Positions 41,961 through 52,700 of a stretch of DNA of 58,809 nt are shown in pieces; the first letter of the stretch is position 1; each line of letters starts with the position of its first letter. The notes beneath the pieces were generated by a model. That model saw only the letters and a list, made by a program, of their open reading frames with translations. It was not told the DNA's origin and did no database searches. This DNA is from Embleya scabrispora DSM 41855 (lineage in GTDB: Bacteria; Actinomycetota; Actinomycetes; Streptomycetales; Streptomycetaceae). The position numbers and the translations under genes are program-made. The stretch spans positions 1 through 58,809 of the forward strand of contig NZ_KB889698.1 of assembly GCF_000372745.1 (NCBI RefSeq). The letters are read 5' to 3'.

Positions 41961-43451
41961 TCAGGTCCGTCGCCCGAAGCGCAGCGAGACGTAGCGGTCG
42001 AGCAGCTTCATGGTGCCCCGCGTGCGGGTGAACGACGCGGGCTCCATCGGCGTCTTGAACAGCCGTCGGGTGATCGATTGCGGGCGGGCGAATTCGCGCA
42101 GCCCGTCCGCGCCGTGGATCCGCCCGAAGCCGCTCCCGCCGACCCCGCCGAACGGCAGCGCCGGAATGCTCGCGAAGGCGATCACCGCGTCCACCGACAC
42201 CATCCCGGTTCGCAGTCGCCGAGCGATCTCCACACCCAGCCGGCCGGTCCGGGCGAACACCGCCGCGCCCAGGCCATAGCCAGTGCCGTTGGCCAACCGC
42301 ACCGCCTCGTCCAGGTCCTCGACCGTGCGTACCGAGATCACCGGGCCGAACGTCTCCTCGCGGGCCACGCCGCTGTCGTCCGGCGCGTCCACGAGCACGA
42401 CCGGGTCGATGTACGGCGGTCGTACCGCGCCGACCCCACCCACCACCGCCGTCGCGCCGCCGGCGATCGCCTCGTCGATGTGCCGACGCACCACCTCGAC
42501 CCGGACCGGCATGGTCATCGGCCCGTACGCGCCGCCCGGTTCATCGGGTGGCACCAAGTCCGCGATTCCAGCACGGAGTTCGTCCAGGAACTCGGCCTTG
42601 ATCGAGCGCTGGACGAAGACCCGCTCGATCCCCACGCAGGTCTGCCCGGCGTTGGAGCGCGCGCCCCACAGGGTGGCGTCGGCGGCTTCCTTGACGTTCG
42701 CGCCCGCGCCGACGATCAGCGCGTCCTTGCCGCCGCACTCCATCAACACGGGTGTGAGGGTGAGCGCGCACGCGGCCATCACTTTGCTGCCGGTGGCAGC
42801 CGAGCCGGTGAAGGCCGGCTTGTCCACGCCGGCCCCGCACAGTGCGGCCCCCGTCGAGCCGTCGCCGGTGACCACCTCGAACACGCCCGCCATCGCGTCC
42901 GGATTGGCCCGGGCGAACGCGTCGGCCAGGAACACGCCCACGCCCGGGGTGAATTCGCTCGGCTTGAACAACACCGCGTTGCCCGCCGCGAGCGCGTAGG
43001 CGATCGAGCCCAGTGGAGTGAACACCGGGTAGTTCCACGGTCCGATCACGCCGACCACACCGAACGGCCGGTACTCCAGGTACGCCGCGTGGTTGGCCAT
43101 CGCCAGGCCGGCGGGCACTCGGCGACGGCGCAACACCCGCGCGGCGTGCGCCGAGGCCCAGGCGATGTGCTCCAGGCCCAACAACAACTCCAGGAACGCG
43201 TCGTCGTGCGGTTTGCCGGTCTCGTCGTGGATCAGCGCCCCCAACGCGTGCCGGCTTCGCACGATTTCGGCCGCCCAGGCGCGCATTCGGCGGCGCCGCT
43301 CGACGGGCGGGAGGCCGGCCCACCAGGCGCCGCCGACCCGGGCCCGATCCACCGCCGCGCGCACGTGCCCGGCGTCGTGGATCGGGTAGCGGGCCAACTC
43401 CTTGCCGGTGGCCGGGTCGAAGGATGCGAAGGTCTCCATGGTCGTGGTCAC
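41961..43451 (-). CDS. Aldehyde dehydrogenase family protein
   Basis: 496 residues; the GTG at 43451 overlaps the stop of the upstream CoA ligase gene (GTGA), with a second start at ATG 43440. All ALDH features are present: PWNYPVFTPLGSIAYALAAGN for the fold, FTGSAATGSKV for NAD binding, general base in MECGGKDALIV, nucleophile in NAGQTCVGIERV, and the C-terminal ETFGPVISV and PFGGVGGSGFGR motifs. It resembles the fatty-aldehyde / coniferyl-aldehyde-type branch (about 470-500 residues). With the coupled CoA ligase it probably forms an aldehyde to acid to acyl-CoA channel. Substrate unknown. Confidence 0.9.
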   Translation of the reverse strand: MTTTMETFASFDPATGKELARYPIHDAGHVRAAVDRARVGGAWWAGLPPVERRRRMRAWAAEIVRSRHALGALIHDETGKPHDDAFLELLLGLEHIAWASAHAARVLRRRRVPAGLAMANHAAYLEYRPFGVVGVIGPWNYPVFTPLGSIAYALAAGNAVLFKPSEFTPGVGVFLADAFARANPDAMAGVFEVVTGDGSTGAALCGAGVDKPAFTGSAATGSKVMAACALTLTPVLMECGGKDALIVGAGANVKEAADATLWGARSNAGQTCVGIERVFVQRSIKAEFLDELRAGIADLVPPDEPGGAYGPMTMPVRVEVVRRHIDEAIAGGATAVVGGVGAVRPPYIDPVVLVDAPDDSGVAREETFGPVISVRTVEDLDEAVRLANGTGYGLGAAVFARTGRLGVEIARRLRTGMVSVDAVIAFASIPALPFGGVGGSGFGRIHGADGLREFARPQSITRRLFKTPMEPASFTRTRGTMKLLDRYVSLRFGRRT

Positions 43452-44989
43452 CGCCGGCTCGTCCTCTCTCGCAGCACGGACTTCTGCACCTTGCCGGCCG
43501 CGGTCAGCGGCAGCGCGTCGACGAACTCGACGCTCCTGGGCGCCTTGTAGCCGGCGATCAACGTCTTCACATGGACCCGGAGCAGATCGGCCGTCAGTTC
43601 GCGGCCCGGATGCAGCACCACGACGGCGTGTACACGTTCGCCCCAGGTGGGGTCGGGCAGGCCGATCACGGCGCAGCCGGCGACGTCCGGGTGTGCGTTC
43701 ACCGCGTTCTCGACCTCGGCGCTGTACACGTTCTCCGCGCCCGTGACGATCATGTCCTTGAGCCGGTCCACCACGGTGATGTAGCCCTCGGCGTCCATGA
43801 AGCCCAGGTCACCGGTATGCATCCAGCCGCCGCGCAGCGCCTGTGCGCTCTCCTCCGGCCGGTTCCAATACCCCAGCATCACGTGGTCCCCGCGCGAGAC
43901 GATCTCGCCGACCTCGCCGCGCGCGAGTTCCCGCTCGTCCGGGCCGACGATCCGTACGTCCGCGTGGTAGCAGGGCCGGCCCGCCGAGCGCAGCTTCACC
44001 GGGTCCGCGTCCAGGTGGTCCTGCGGCGCCAACAGCGTCGCCAGTGGCGAGAGTTCGGTCTGGCCGTAAGCCTGGATCAGAGCCGTACCGGGCAGCGCCT
44101 TGAGCACCCGGTCGAGCAGCGTGGCGGTGATCGGCGACGCGCCGTAGGTGAGCAGTCGCAGCGAGGAAAGGTCGTACCGGGCGAAATCCGGGTGCTCCAG
44201 CACCATTTGCAGCATCGTCGGGGCAAGGAAGACCTCGGTGACGCATTCGTGCTCGATGGTCGCGGCGACCTGTTCGGGGTCGAAGAACGGCAGCACCACC
44301 TGCGGTATGCCGACGATCGAGGTCATCAGCGACACCCCGAACCCGGCGATGTGGAACAGCGGGGCCGCGTGCAGGACGCGGGCATTGGGCGCGAGCCGGT
44401 AGGCGGCGGTGGCGACCAGGCCGCCCATCGCGGAGGCGAGCAGGTTGTCGTGCGAGAGCATCACGCCCTTGGGGAATCCGGTGGTCCCGCCGGTGTAGAA
44501 GATTCCGGCGAGGTCGTCGCCACCGCGGTTCGCGTCCGGGATCGGCTCGGCCGCGGCGAGCAGCGCCTCGTAGTCGTGCGTTCCGGGCCCGGTGGGCGCG
44601 TTGCCCATGTGCACGATCTCGCGCACGCTCGACGAGGCGGCGCGCAGCGTGGGTACCAGACCGGCGAACGCGTCGTCGACGATCAGGACGCGGGTCTGCG
44701 AGTCGTCCAGCGAGAAGGCGATCTCGGCCGCGCTCCAGCGGATGTTCACCGGGTTCAGCACGCCGCCGGCCCACGGAATCGCGCTCAGACACTCCAGGTA
44801 GCGGAACGAGTTCAGGCCCAGGATCGCGACCCGATCGTCGGGCGCGACACCCAACCCGCGCAGCGCGCCGCCGAGCCTGGCCACCCGCTCGCGCAGCTCG
44901 TGGAACGTGGTGCCCACGTCGCCGTCGAGCACCGCCGTGCGCTCCGGTGTCTGTTGGGCCCATCGGTGCAACGGCTGGGTGATGCCCAT
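43448..44989 (-). CDS. AMP-dependent acyl-CoA synthetase (long-chain fatty acid-CoA ligase type)
   Basis: 513 residues from the ATG at 44989, preceded by AGGAGCAGTCC. Adenylate-forming motifs: P-loop YTGGTTGFPKGVMLSH (A3), YGQTELSP (A5), HTGDLGFMDAEGYITVVDR (A7) and the C-terminal PLTAAGKVQKSVLR with the catalytic Lys (A10). It activates a carboxylic acid to acyl-CoA via acyl-AMP. It is translationally coupled to the aldehyde dehydrogenase downstream, so the pair probably works on the same carbon chain. The upstream 258 bp are very GC-rich with short tandem repeats and hold no gene. Confidence 0.93.
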   Translation of the reverse strand: MGITQPLHRWAQQTPERTAVLDGDVGTTFHELRERVARLGGALRGLGVAPDDRVAILGLNSFRYLECLSAIPWAGGVLNPVNIRWSAAEIAFSLDDSQTRVLIVDDAFAGLVPTLRAASSSVREIVHMGNAPTGPGTHDYEALLAAAEPIPDANRGGDDLAGIFYTGGTTGFPKGVMLSHDNLLASAMGGLVATAAYRLAPNARVLHAAPLFHIAGFGVSLMTSIVGIPQVVLPFFDPEQVAATIEHECVTEVFLAPTMLQMVLEHPDFARYDLSSLRLLTYGASPITATLLDRVLKALPGTALIQAYGQTELSPLATLLAPQDHLDADPVKLRSAGRPCYHADVRIVGPDERELARGEVGEIVSRGDHVMLGYWNRPEESAQALRGGWMHTGDLGFMDAEGYITVVDRLKDMIVTGAENVYSAEVENAVNAHPDVAGCAVIGLPDPTWGERVHAVVVLHPGRELTADLLRVHVKTLIAGYKAPRSVEFVDALPLTAAGKVQKSVLRERTSRR

Positions 44990-45163
44990 GGACTGCTCCT
45001 CGCGTCGGAGGGGAGGTAGAAGTGCGGGCGTGCGGGCGCGGAACCGGGGGTGCCGGGCGGCCGGTGCCGGGCGGCCCGGCGGCGGGTGTCCGGGGCCCAG
45101 GGCCGGTGTCGGGTGCCCGGTGTCCGGTGCGGCGTCTCGGGGTCGCCGGCGGACGGCGAAGCC

Positions 45164-45195
45164 GCCTGGATGCGGAGGCGCCTGGATGCGGAGGC
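45164..45195. repeat. Perfect tandem duplication of a 16-bp unit
   Basis: GCCTGGATGCGGAGGC at 45164-45179 and 45180-45195, in the GC-rich spacer between the CoA ligase start and the SCO5389-like stop. Confidence 0.8.
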
Positions 45196-45247
45196 GCGGG
45201 CACGCCGCCGAGGCCCGCCCGCGCCGCCGAAGGGTTCCGCCGCGGTG

Positions 45248-45640
45248 TCAGCAGTCGCGCAGCGTCGGCGACTGGTTGAGCAGTTGGCCTCGAATCGAGG
45301 TGAACTTGGCGTACCGGTCCGCGTCCAGGCCCTCGACCGGGAAGACCGCCACGCGGTGGCAGTTCTGGAACGCCAGCTTGACCCCGAAATGCCGTTCCAT
45401 CGAGCCGCGAATCGCATCCGAGGCCAACGCGCGCAGCAGTTGCCCGCGCTCCGTCTCGGTGCCGGGCGGCACCTGGTTGTCCGCGAACGGCCCGCCGTCC
45501 ACCTGGAGCTGCGTCACCAGCGAGGAGACGAGATTCCAGGCGTAGGGCAGCGAGGTACGCACACAGTCGACGAACTCGGCCTCGTCCACGTCACCGCGTT
45601 CGGCCTGTTCCAACAGCTTCGCAGGCACATCGAGCGACAT
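45248..45640 (-). CDS. SCO5389 family protein
   Basis: 130 residues from the ATG at 45640 (SLDVPAKLLEQAERGDVDEAEFVDCVRTSLPYAW), preceded by GGAGCACC; the frame runs further upstream but this is the conserved start. The sequence closely matches a small, highly conserved Streptomyces protein (FADNQVPPGTETERGQLLRALASDAIRGSMERHFGVKLAFQNCHRVAVFPV, ending QLLNQSPTLRDC) that sits next to nucS. Biochemical role unknown. It is divergent from nucS, which fits the known neighbourhood. Cytoplasmic. Confidence 0.88.
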   Translation of the reverse strand: MSLDVPAKLLEQAERGDVDEAEFVDCVRTSLPYAWNLVSSLVTQLQVDGGPFADNQVPPGTETERGQLLRALASDAIRGSMERHFGVKLAFQNCHRVAVFPVEGLDADRYAKFTSIRGQLLNQSPTLRDC

Positions 45641-46013
45641 CGGTGCTCCTTCCGGCCGGGCGTACGCAAGTTCGCCCGGCGGTTCGGGTCGTGTCTCGTA
45701 CGTGGCAGGTGGCGCCCATGCCTCGATCACGACGCGCCCGAACGCCCATCCGCCCGACCCGCACCGTCTCCTGACTCACCGTAGGACATCGGGCACACGT
45801 TGCTCCATAGCGAACGGTCGGCGAACCCGCCGCGCGGCCCCTCCGGCGCGGTGGCCACGGCCTGCACCGGTTCGGGCGTGCCCCGGAGTGCGTTCGCGAC
45901 GTCCCGCTCGGTTTCGCGTCGGTCGAGGGTGAGTGATGAGGTGCGTCACACGAGTCGTGCCCGCGCCTCGGGGGTGGCCGAGGGAGGTGCTTCGGAGGCG
46001 GTAGCGTCGGGGC
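45641..46013. other. Divergent promoter region between SCO5389-like and nucS genes
   Basis: No supported gene or clear repeat. Frames here lack ribosome sites and codon character. It must hold both promoters. Confidence 0.6.
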
Positions 46014-46673
46014 ATGCGTCTCGTCATCGCCCGTTGCTCCGTGGACTACGTCGGGCGACTCACCGCCCACCTGCCGTCCGCCCCCAGGCTCATCCTCGTC
46101 AAGCGGGACGGAAGCGTGTCCGTGCACGCCGACGACCGCGCGTACAAGCCGCTGAACTGGATGAGTCCGCCGTGCACCCTCAAGGAGGGGGACGGCGTGT
46201 GGACGGTGATCAACAAGGCCGGCGAGAAGCTGATCATCACGATCGAGGAAGTGCTGCACGACACCTCGCACGAACTGGGTGTCGACCCCGGCCTGGTCAA
46301 GGACGGCGTGGAGGCACACCTTCAGGAACTGCTGGCCGACCGGCTCGACGCACTCGGCGCCGGCTGGACGCTGATCCGCCGCGAGTACCCGACACCGATC
46401 GGCCCGGTGGACATCCTGTGCCGGGACGCGGACGGCACCACCGTCGCGGTCGAGATCAAGCGCCGCGGCGAGATCGACGGCGTCGAGCAACTCACCCGCT
46501 ACCTGGAACTGCTCAACCGGGACACCCTGATCGCCCCGGTCAAGGGCGTCTTCGCCGCGCAGGAGATCAAGCCCCAGGCCCGCGTGCTGGCGGTGGACCG
46601 GGGCATCACCTGCGTGACCCTGGACTACAACGCGCTGCGCGGCACCGAGGACGACAAGCTGAAGCTGTTCTGA
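46014..46673 (+). CDS. nucS: Mismatch-specific endonuclease NucS
   Basis: 219 residues. N-terminal DNA-binding domain ([38 protein letters not shown]) and C-terminal RecB-like nuclease with D133 (PVDILCRD), E147 and K149 (VAVEIKRRG) and the [12 protein letters not shown] helix. The C-terminal peptide LKLF is a beta-clamp-binding-like end. NucS (EndoMS) cuts both strands at mismatches and is the core of the non-canonical mismatch repair of actinobacteria that lack MutS/MutL. It is followed by a long-loop hairpin. Identification is certain at family level. Confidence 0.96.
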   Translation: MRLVIARCSVDYVGRLTAHLPSAPRLILVKRDGSVSVHADDRAYKPLNWMSPPCTLKEGDGVWTVINKAGEKLIITIEEVLHDTSHELGVDPGLVKDGVEAHLQELLADRLDALGAGWTLIRREYPTPIGPVDILCRDADGTTVAVEIKRRGEIDGVEQLTRYLELLNRDTLIAPVKGVFAAQEIKPQARVLAVDRGITCVTLDYNALRGTEDDKLKLF

Positions 46674-46699
46674 TCCGGTCGTCCGCCGAACCTGTTGAT

Positions 46700-46743
46700 C
46701 CGGTCGTCGCCGGGTCCCGAGTGCGGGGTCCGACGACGACCGG
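46700..46743. terminator. Hairpin between convergent nucS and NTPase genes
   Basis: Arms CCGGTCGTCG (46700-46709) and CGACGACCGG (46734-46743) are perfect, loop 24 nt. The left arm sequence is a near repeat of 46676-46685. Confidence 0.6.
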
Positions 46744-46755
46744 CGGCCGACCACC

Positions 46756-49308
46756 TCATGAGGCGTCGGTGCCCGCCGGTGACTGGGGTGGGGCCGAAGT
46801 GGCCGGCGGCGCACTCGTCGGCGGTGGTGCCGACGTCGATGTTGCCGGCGCGGAAGTGCTGCCCCGGGACGGCGAGTTGGCCGGGCTGGACGATCGTGGC
46901 GAGTTCGCCGGCGCCGACGTGGTGGCCGAGGTCGTCTCCCGCGTCGTCGTGGTGGTCGTGGCCGTCGCACCGGTCGAGCCCGGTTTGTGGCTGCCGGTCG
47001 GGGGAGCCGGCTTGTCCCGGTCGACCTTGGGGTCGACCTCGGCGCCTCGGTTGGGGGTGTTCGGGTCGAAGGCCGCCGAGCCGGTGGAGCCCACCGGCCT
47101 GCGATGATCGTCCTTGTCCGGCGAGTCCGAGCCCATCGCGACCACCGCGGCCAGGGTGACCACCAGGACCACCGCCGCGCCCGCCGTCATCAGCACGCCG
47201 CGCCGGCCGATCCCGCCGCGCGACGCGCCGGCTCCGCCCTCCGCGGACGCCGCGACCGCCGCCCGGTCGCCGCCGGCCAGCGCCAACACCCGGCGATCCG
47301 CCGCGAGTCCACGCTTGTCCGAGCCGACGTCGCGCATCCGGGTGGCCGCGGCCGCCTCCTCGCGCGCACCCTGTGCATCGCCCGTGCACAGCGCCAGGAC
47401 GGCCAACTCGTGCCGGAACCAGGCGTGATCGGACGCCGCCGAGGCGCCCGCGTCGCGCGCCGAGGACAGGCCCAGGTCGAGTACCTCGCCCCACGTGTCC
47501 CAGCGGGCCGAGGCGCCGAACGCGGGCGCCGAGGCCCGGGCCAGCGCGCGCGCCGAACCGGCCTTGCCCAACCGCTCGGACTCGCGTAGACACGCCAGGA
47601 TCGTGTCCGCCTCGCGGGCGACCTCGGCGGGGGTGACCGAGGGGTGCGAGACCCACCAGGTGAAGTGCTGGATCGCCGCGACCGCCCACGAGGACGGTCC
47701 GCGCACGATCGCGGCGACCGCCTCGGCGGTGCCCCCGGTGAGCCGATACCGGCCGAACTCGCATGCCGCCAGCCCTGCTTCGACCAGCTCGTCCGCGGCA
47801 CCCACCGCGTCCACCGCGCCGGTCAGGGCCGGCAGGTGTACCGGGTCCGGGAGTTCGCCGTCCAGGGCGGAGGCCAGCCGCAGCACCTGCTGCGCCGACG
47901 CGGACACCAGCGGCACCAGGCGCGGTACGAACTGCCGCGGCTCGCCCGGCGAGGGCAACTCGCCCGAGCCGTCCGCCGCGCCGTCGTCGAGCAGCCCGTA
48001 GCCGGACCGCCCGCGCTCGCGCCGCGCGAGCAAGGCGCCGGCCTGGACGAACCGCCCCGGATGGCCCCCGACCTGGAACCACAGCGCGGAGGCCCAGGCG
48101 AGTTCCTCGTCGTCGAGTTCACGCCCGGCGATACGCCGCAGCAGGTCGAAGGACGCCTCCTGGGGAAGACCGCCCAGGGTGATCTCGTGCAGCGGCGAAT
48201 CCCGGCGCACGATCGGGTCGACCACCTCCGGACCCGCCACCAGGAACGCGCATTCGGGTGCCATCCGCAGGAGTTCGACCACGTCGTCCTGGCCCAGCTC
48301 CAGATCGTCCACGACCACGAGCGCGGCCACATCGGCCAGCATCCCGACCAGCTGCTCGCGGGTGGGCCGGTACGCCGGGCCGGCGAAGCACGCGTCGTGC
48401 AACTGCTGCAACAGGTCGTCCAGGCCCCGACGCCGCCCGTCGAGCAGGACCACCCCGTCCGGCGCTCCCGCGGGATCGAGCGCGGCGAGGTGACGCAGCA
48501 GGGTGCTCCGCCCGCTCGACGACGGTCCACCGATCCGGACCGAGGTGCCGCGCTGCAACAGGCCGGTCAGCTCGGCGATCTCGACGCCGCGACCCAGCGG
48601 CGGCAGATCGCTCGTGGGCACCGAACCGGGCAGCCTGGACGGGCGCGGCTGCCGGGCCCCGCCGGGCATCGGCCCGACGTCGGTGCCGTCCACCCCACCG
48701 AAGGTGAGCAACAGCTCGCCCGCGATCAGCTGGAGCACACCCGGCCCGGGCTCGCCGTTCCCGCCCCGATCGGCCCCCGCGGCCGGGTCCGACCGGTCGT
48801 CGTCGATCCGGATCGGCTCGGTTCGACCGGTCCGGGGCGCGGAAGAAGACTCGGCGGAAGGCTTGACGGAAGACGATGAAGCGGAAGGCTCGAAGGAAGG
48901 CGCCGAAAAGGACTCGAACGAAGGCGCGGCGGACGTCCGGGATGAGGGCGGGGACCCCGCGGACGCTCCGGGCGGCGGCGAAAACCCGGCCGCGGCCCCG
49001 AACGGCGACGCCGGCGGCTCACTCTCGGACCGCGACTCGGACGCCGGCGGCTCGAACGCGGCCCCCGACCCGCCCGGCTCCTCGCGCTGCCCCGCACGCA
49101 CCGCACCGGCCTGCGGACGCGGCCCGAACAGCTCGTCCAGATAGGCGTCGTCACCCCACGAACCGCCGACGGAGTCCATCGAGTCGCCGTAGGAGTCCAT
49201 CGCGTCGCCGGCCGAATCCGTCGGCGTATCGGCCAAGGGCCCGAGCGGATCGTCCTCGAAGCGCTTTTCCCCGTCTTCTTCCGGCCGTTCCCTGCCGCCG
49301 CCGTTCAT
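46756..49308 (-). CDS. Membrane-anchored STAND-like NTPase with an atypical Walker A (Arg for Lys)
   Basis: 850 residues from the ATG at 49308, with AGGGAGTGGC upstream. Residues 1-~215 are acidic then Ser/Pro-rich and disordered. An NTPase domain follows (residues ~245-480): P-loop GGPSSSGRSTLLRHL near 260, where the usual GK(S/T) reads GRS, and a Walker B-like AALVVVDDLEL. A helical region to about 690 has winged-helix and TPR-like character. One membrane helix (GVLMTAGAAVVLVVTLAAVVAMG, about 703-725) is followed by a Ser/Thr/Pro-rich external tail of ~125 residues. Such NTPases act as signalling switches; ligand and partners are unknown. The Arg may weaken ATP hydrolysis. It is opposite in direction to nucS. 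Confidence 0.7.
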   Translation of the reverse strand: MNGGGRERPEEDGEKRFEDDPLGPLADTPTDSAGDAMDSYGDSMDSVGGSWGDDAYLDELFGPRPQAGAVRAGQREEPGGSGAAFEPPASESRSESEPPASPFGAAAGFSPPPGASAGSPPSSRTSAAPSFESFSAPSFEPSASSSSVKPSAESSSAPRTGRTEPIRIDDDRSDPAAGADRGGNGEPGPGVLQLIAGELLLTFGGVDGTDVGPMPGGARQPRPSRLPGSVPTSDLPPLGRGVEIAELTGLLQRGTSVRIGGPSSSGRSTLLRHLAALDPAGAPDGVVLLDGRRRGLDDLLQQLHDACFAGPAYRPTREQLVGMLADVAALVVVDDLELGQDDVVELLRMAPECAFLVAGPEVVDPIVRRDSPLHEITLGGLPQEASFDLLRRIAGRELDDEELAWASALWFQVGGHPGRFVQAGALLARRERGRSGYGLLDDGAADGSGELPSPGEPRQFVPRLVPLVSASAQQVLRLASALDGELPDPVHLPALTGAVDAVGAADELVEAGLAACEFGRYRLTGGTAEAVAAIVRGPSSWAVAAIQHFTWWVSHPSVTPAEVAREADTILACLRESERLGKAGSARALARASAPAFGASARWDTWGEVLDLGLSSARDAGASAASDHAWFRHELAVLALCTGDAQGAREEAAAATRMRDVGSDKRGLAADRRVLALAGGDRAAVAASAEGGAGASRGGIGRRGVLMTAGAAVVLVVTLAAVVAMGSDSPDKDDHRRPVGSTGSAAFDPNTPNRGAEVDPKVDRDKPAPPTGSHKPGSTGATATTTTTTRETTSATTSAPANSPRSSSPANSPSRGSTSAPATSTSAPPPTSAPPATSAPPQSPAGTDAS

Positions 49309-49748
49309 GCCACTCCCTGTGCTCCCCGTCGTGGTTCCTCGACGCGCCGGTGCGGCCGGGGACAAGTCCGGGCACTCGGGGGCGGAAACCGGTGATCAGT
49401 GTGCCGGGCGCGGCCGGCACACCGATACCCGGCGCCGGGTTCGTGACAAGATCGTTGAGCACCGACGCGCCGAGCAGCGGGGCCGCCGTCCATGGGCTGC
49501 GCGTACTCCCGCCGTACCGCGTACCACCTTGCCACCTCCTGCCGTCGAGCGGACCGGGTCCGGGCCGACCTTCGCTCCCTCTTCACATCAACGCGCGCGC
49601 CTTCGAGTGGTCACGGGACGATCCGATCGAGCCGGGCCCGAGGGCGTCACGGGCTTGCCGAAAAGTCGGTGCCTGCCCGTCGTGTCGCCCTATGGTGCAC
49701 AAGTGGCGCCACGACGGTCAGGCGCACAGGGGGAACAGGGGGACATAC
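49309..49748. other. Divergent intergenic region between NTPase and sugar dehydrogenase genes
   Basis: No supported gene; overlapping frames lack starts with ribosome sites. It contains an inverted repeat GTGTGCCGG-6-CCGGCACAC at 49399-49422 and the GGGGGACATAC ribosome site of the next gene. Confidence 0.6.
49399..49422. promoter_or_regulatory. Inverted repeat GTGTGCCGG-6-CCGGCACAC
   Basis: Perfect 9-bp arms, 91 bp upstream of the NTPase start; may be an operator or a leader hairpin. Confidence 0.45.
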
Positions 49749-52700
49749 ATGTCCGGTTCCATCACGTCCGGTTCCATACGTTTGCGACGCACGGGACGGC
49801 GGGTGAGCCGGCACAGGACCCGGTTCGCCTGCGCCGCCGCGCTGTTCGCCTCATTGGCACTGTCGATACCCTCGGCCGGCGCATCGCCGGCCTCGTCCGC
49901 GGTAGTCTCCGACTCATCGTCCCGCCCGCCCGGCCCGGAGCTCTTCGGCTCGGCACAGACCGCGCGTGCCGCCTCCGCGCAGGCCGCCGCGGTGCCGCCG
50001 AAATTCTCCGACGATTCGGTACTGACCGGCCTGACCCAGCCGATCGACGTGGCCTTCGCCGGGGACGGACGGGTCTTCGTCGCCGAGAAGTCCGGCGTCG
50101 TCAAGGTGTTCGACTCGCTCACCGATCCCACGCCCACGGTGTTCGCCGACCTGCGAGCGAAGGTGCACAACTTCTGGGACCGCGGCCTGCTCGGCCTGGC
50201 CCTGGCCCCGAACTTCCCGACCGATCCATCGGTCTACGTGATGTACGCGCACGACGCGCGCCCCGGCGGATCGGCCCCCTACTGGGGCACCGCCACCGGT
50301 CTGGACGACGGTTGCCCGGACCCGCCGGGCGCACAGGCCAAGGGGTGTCTGATCACCGGCCGAATCGCCAAGCTGACCGCGACCGGGAACACCGCGGGCC
50401 CCGAACAGGTGCTGGTCGAGGGCTGGTGTCAGCAGTTCCCCTCGCACGCCACCGGCAGCCTCGGCTTCGGCCCGGACGGCTATCTCTACGCATCCGCCGG
50501 GGACGGCGCCAGCTTCGACTGGGCCGACTACGGCCAGAGCACGGCGAGTGGCCCGATCCCGGGCAAGGATCCGATCCCGGCGAACCCGTGTGCCGATGGG
50601 AACAGTCCGGTCGGCACCGTACTGACCGCGCCGACCGCCGAGGGCGGCGCACTGCGCGCGCAGGACTTCCGTACGCCGGGTGACCCGTTCGCGCTCAACG
50701 GCAGCATCATCCGGATCGACCCGAACACCGGTGCGGGCGCGCCCGGCAACCCGCTCGCGGGCAGCGCCGACGCCAATGCCCGCCGCCTGGTGGCGGCCGG
50801 CATGCGCAACCCGTTCCGGTTCGGCTTCCGGCCCGGCACCAACGAGCTGTGGGTGGGCGACGTCGGCTGGGGCACCTGGGAGGAGGTCGACCGGCTCATC
50901 CCCTCCGGCAGCGCCGTGGCCAACTTCGGCTGGCCCTGCTACGAGGGCTCGGCCCGCCAGGGCGGCTACGAGTCGATCGGTCTGAACCTGTGCGCCAACC
51001 TGTACGCCGAGGGCCCGGGAGCGGTCAAGGCGCCCTACTACGCCTACCAGCACAGCGCCGTGGTGGTCCCGGGCGACGGCTGTCCGACCGGCAACGGCTC
51101 GGCCATCTCCGGCGTGACCTTCTACTCGGGACAGCGCTATCCGGCCGCCTACCGCAACGCGATGTTCTTCGCCGACCACAGTCGGCGCTGCGTGTGGAGC
51201 ATGCTGGCCGGTCCGGACGGGCTCCCGGATCCGGCCACCCGCCAGGTGTTCGTGAGCAACGCGAACCCGGTGCAGCTGACCACCGGCCCCGAAGGCGACG
51301 TGTACTACGTCGGCTTCGAGGACGGCGCGATCCACCGGATCCGCTACACCGGCAGCGCGCCGAACGCGGTCGCCTCGGCCGGCCCGACCACCGGAACGAC
51401 GCCGCTGACCGTGGCGTTCACCGGCTCGGCGTCGACCGACCCGGATCCGGGCGAGACCCTCACCTACGCCTGGGACCTGGACGGCGACGGCGCGTTCGAC
51501 GACTCGACCGCGGCGAACCCGTCGTACACGTACACCGCTCCCGGCACCTACACCGTGAGACTGCGGGTCACCGACCCGGTGGGCCTGACCGGCGTCTCCG
51601 CACCGATCACCGTCTCGGCGGGCAACGCACCGCCGACCCCGGTGATCGACACCCCGGCCGCGACACTGACCTGGAAGGTGGGCGATCCGATCGCCTTCAG
51701 CGGCCACGCGACCGACCCGCAGGACGGCGCCATCCCGGGCACGGGCCTGAACTGGCAGATCATCATGCATCACTGCACGACGCCCACCGACTGCCACGAG
51801 CACCAGATCACCGGCCAGGGCGGCACGTCCGGCACCTTCACGGCGGTCGACCACGAGTATCCGTCGTGGCTCGAACTGCGGCTGACCGCCACCGATTCCG
51901 GCGGCCTGACCGGGACCACCAGCGTGCGCCTGGACCCGCGGACCGTGAACATCACGCTCGCCTCCGACCCGCCGGGCCTGACCCTGGGCCTGTTCTCCGC
52001 ACAACGCCCGGCACCGTTCACCAGCACGGTGATCGTGGGCGGCACATCCTCGATAGCCGCGCCGACGACACAGACCCTGAACGGCAAGAACTACGAATTC
52101 GTGTCCTGGTCGGACGGCGGCGCGGCCGCGCACAACATCACCGCGCCCGCGACGCCGACCACGTTGACCGCCACCTATCGTGAGGTCGACGGACAGCCGG
52201 CCGGTCTGATGGCCGCGTACGGCTTCAACGCGACGAGCGGCACGATCGTCACGGACGACGCCGGCCAGGGCAACAACGGCACCGTCACCGGCGGCACCTG
52301 GGTCGCCGGCCATTCCGGCAACGCGCTTTCCTTCAACGGAACTTCGTCGATGGTGACGGTGCCGCACAGCGCCCGCCCGACGCTCACCACCGGAATGACC
52401 CTGGAGGCATGGGTCAAACCCACGGCGATCACGAACTGGCGCACCATCCTGCTCAAGGAACGTGGCGGCGGCCTGTCCTACGCGCTGTACGCGAACGGCA
52501 CCGCCGCGCCCAACACGTCCATCAACACGACCGGCACCAACAACGACACCTACGCCGACGGCGCCGCACCACTGACCGGCGGCGCGTGGGCGCACGTCGC
52601 GGCCACCTACGACGGCAGCACGCTGCGCCTGTACGTCGACGGCGTCCAGGTCGGGGCCACCGCGCACACCGGCCCGATCGTGGACGCCGGCGGCGCGCTG

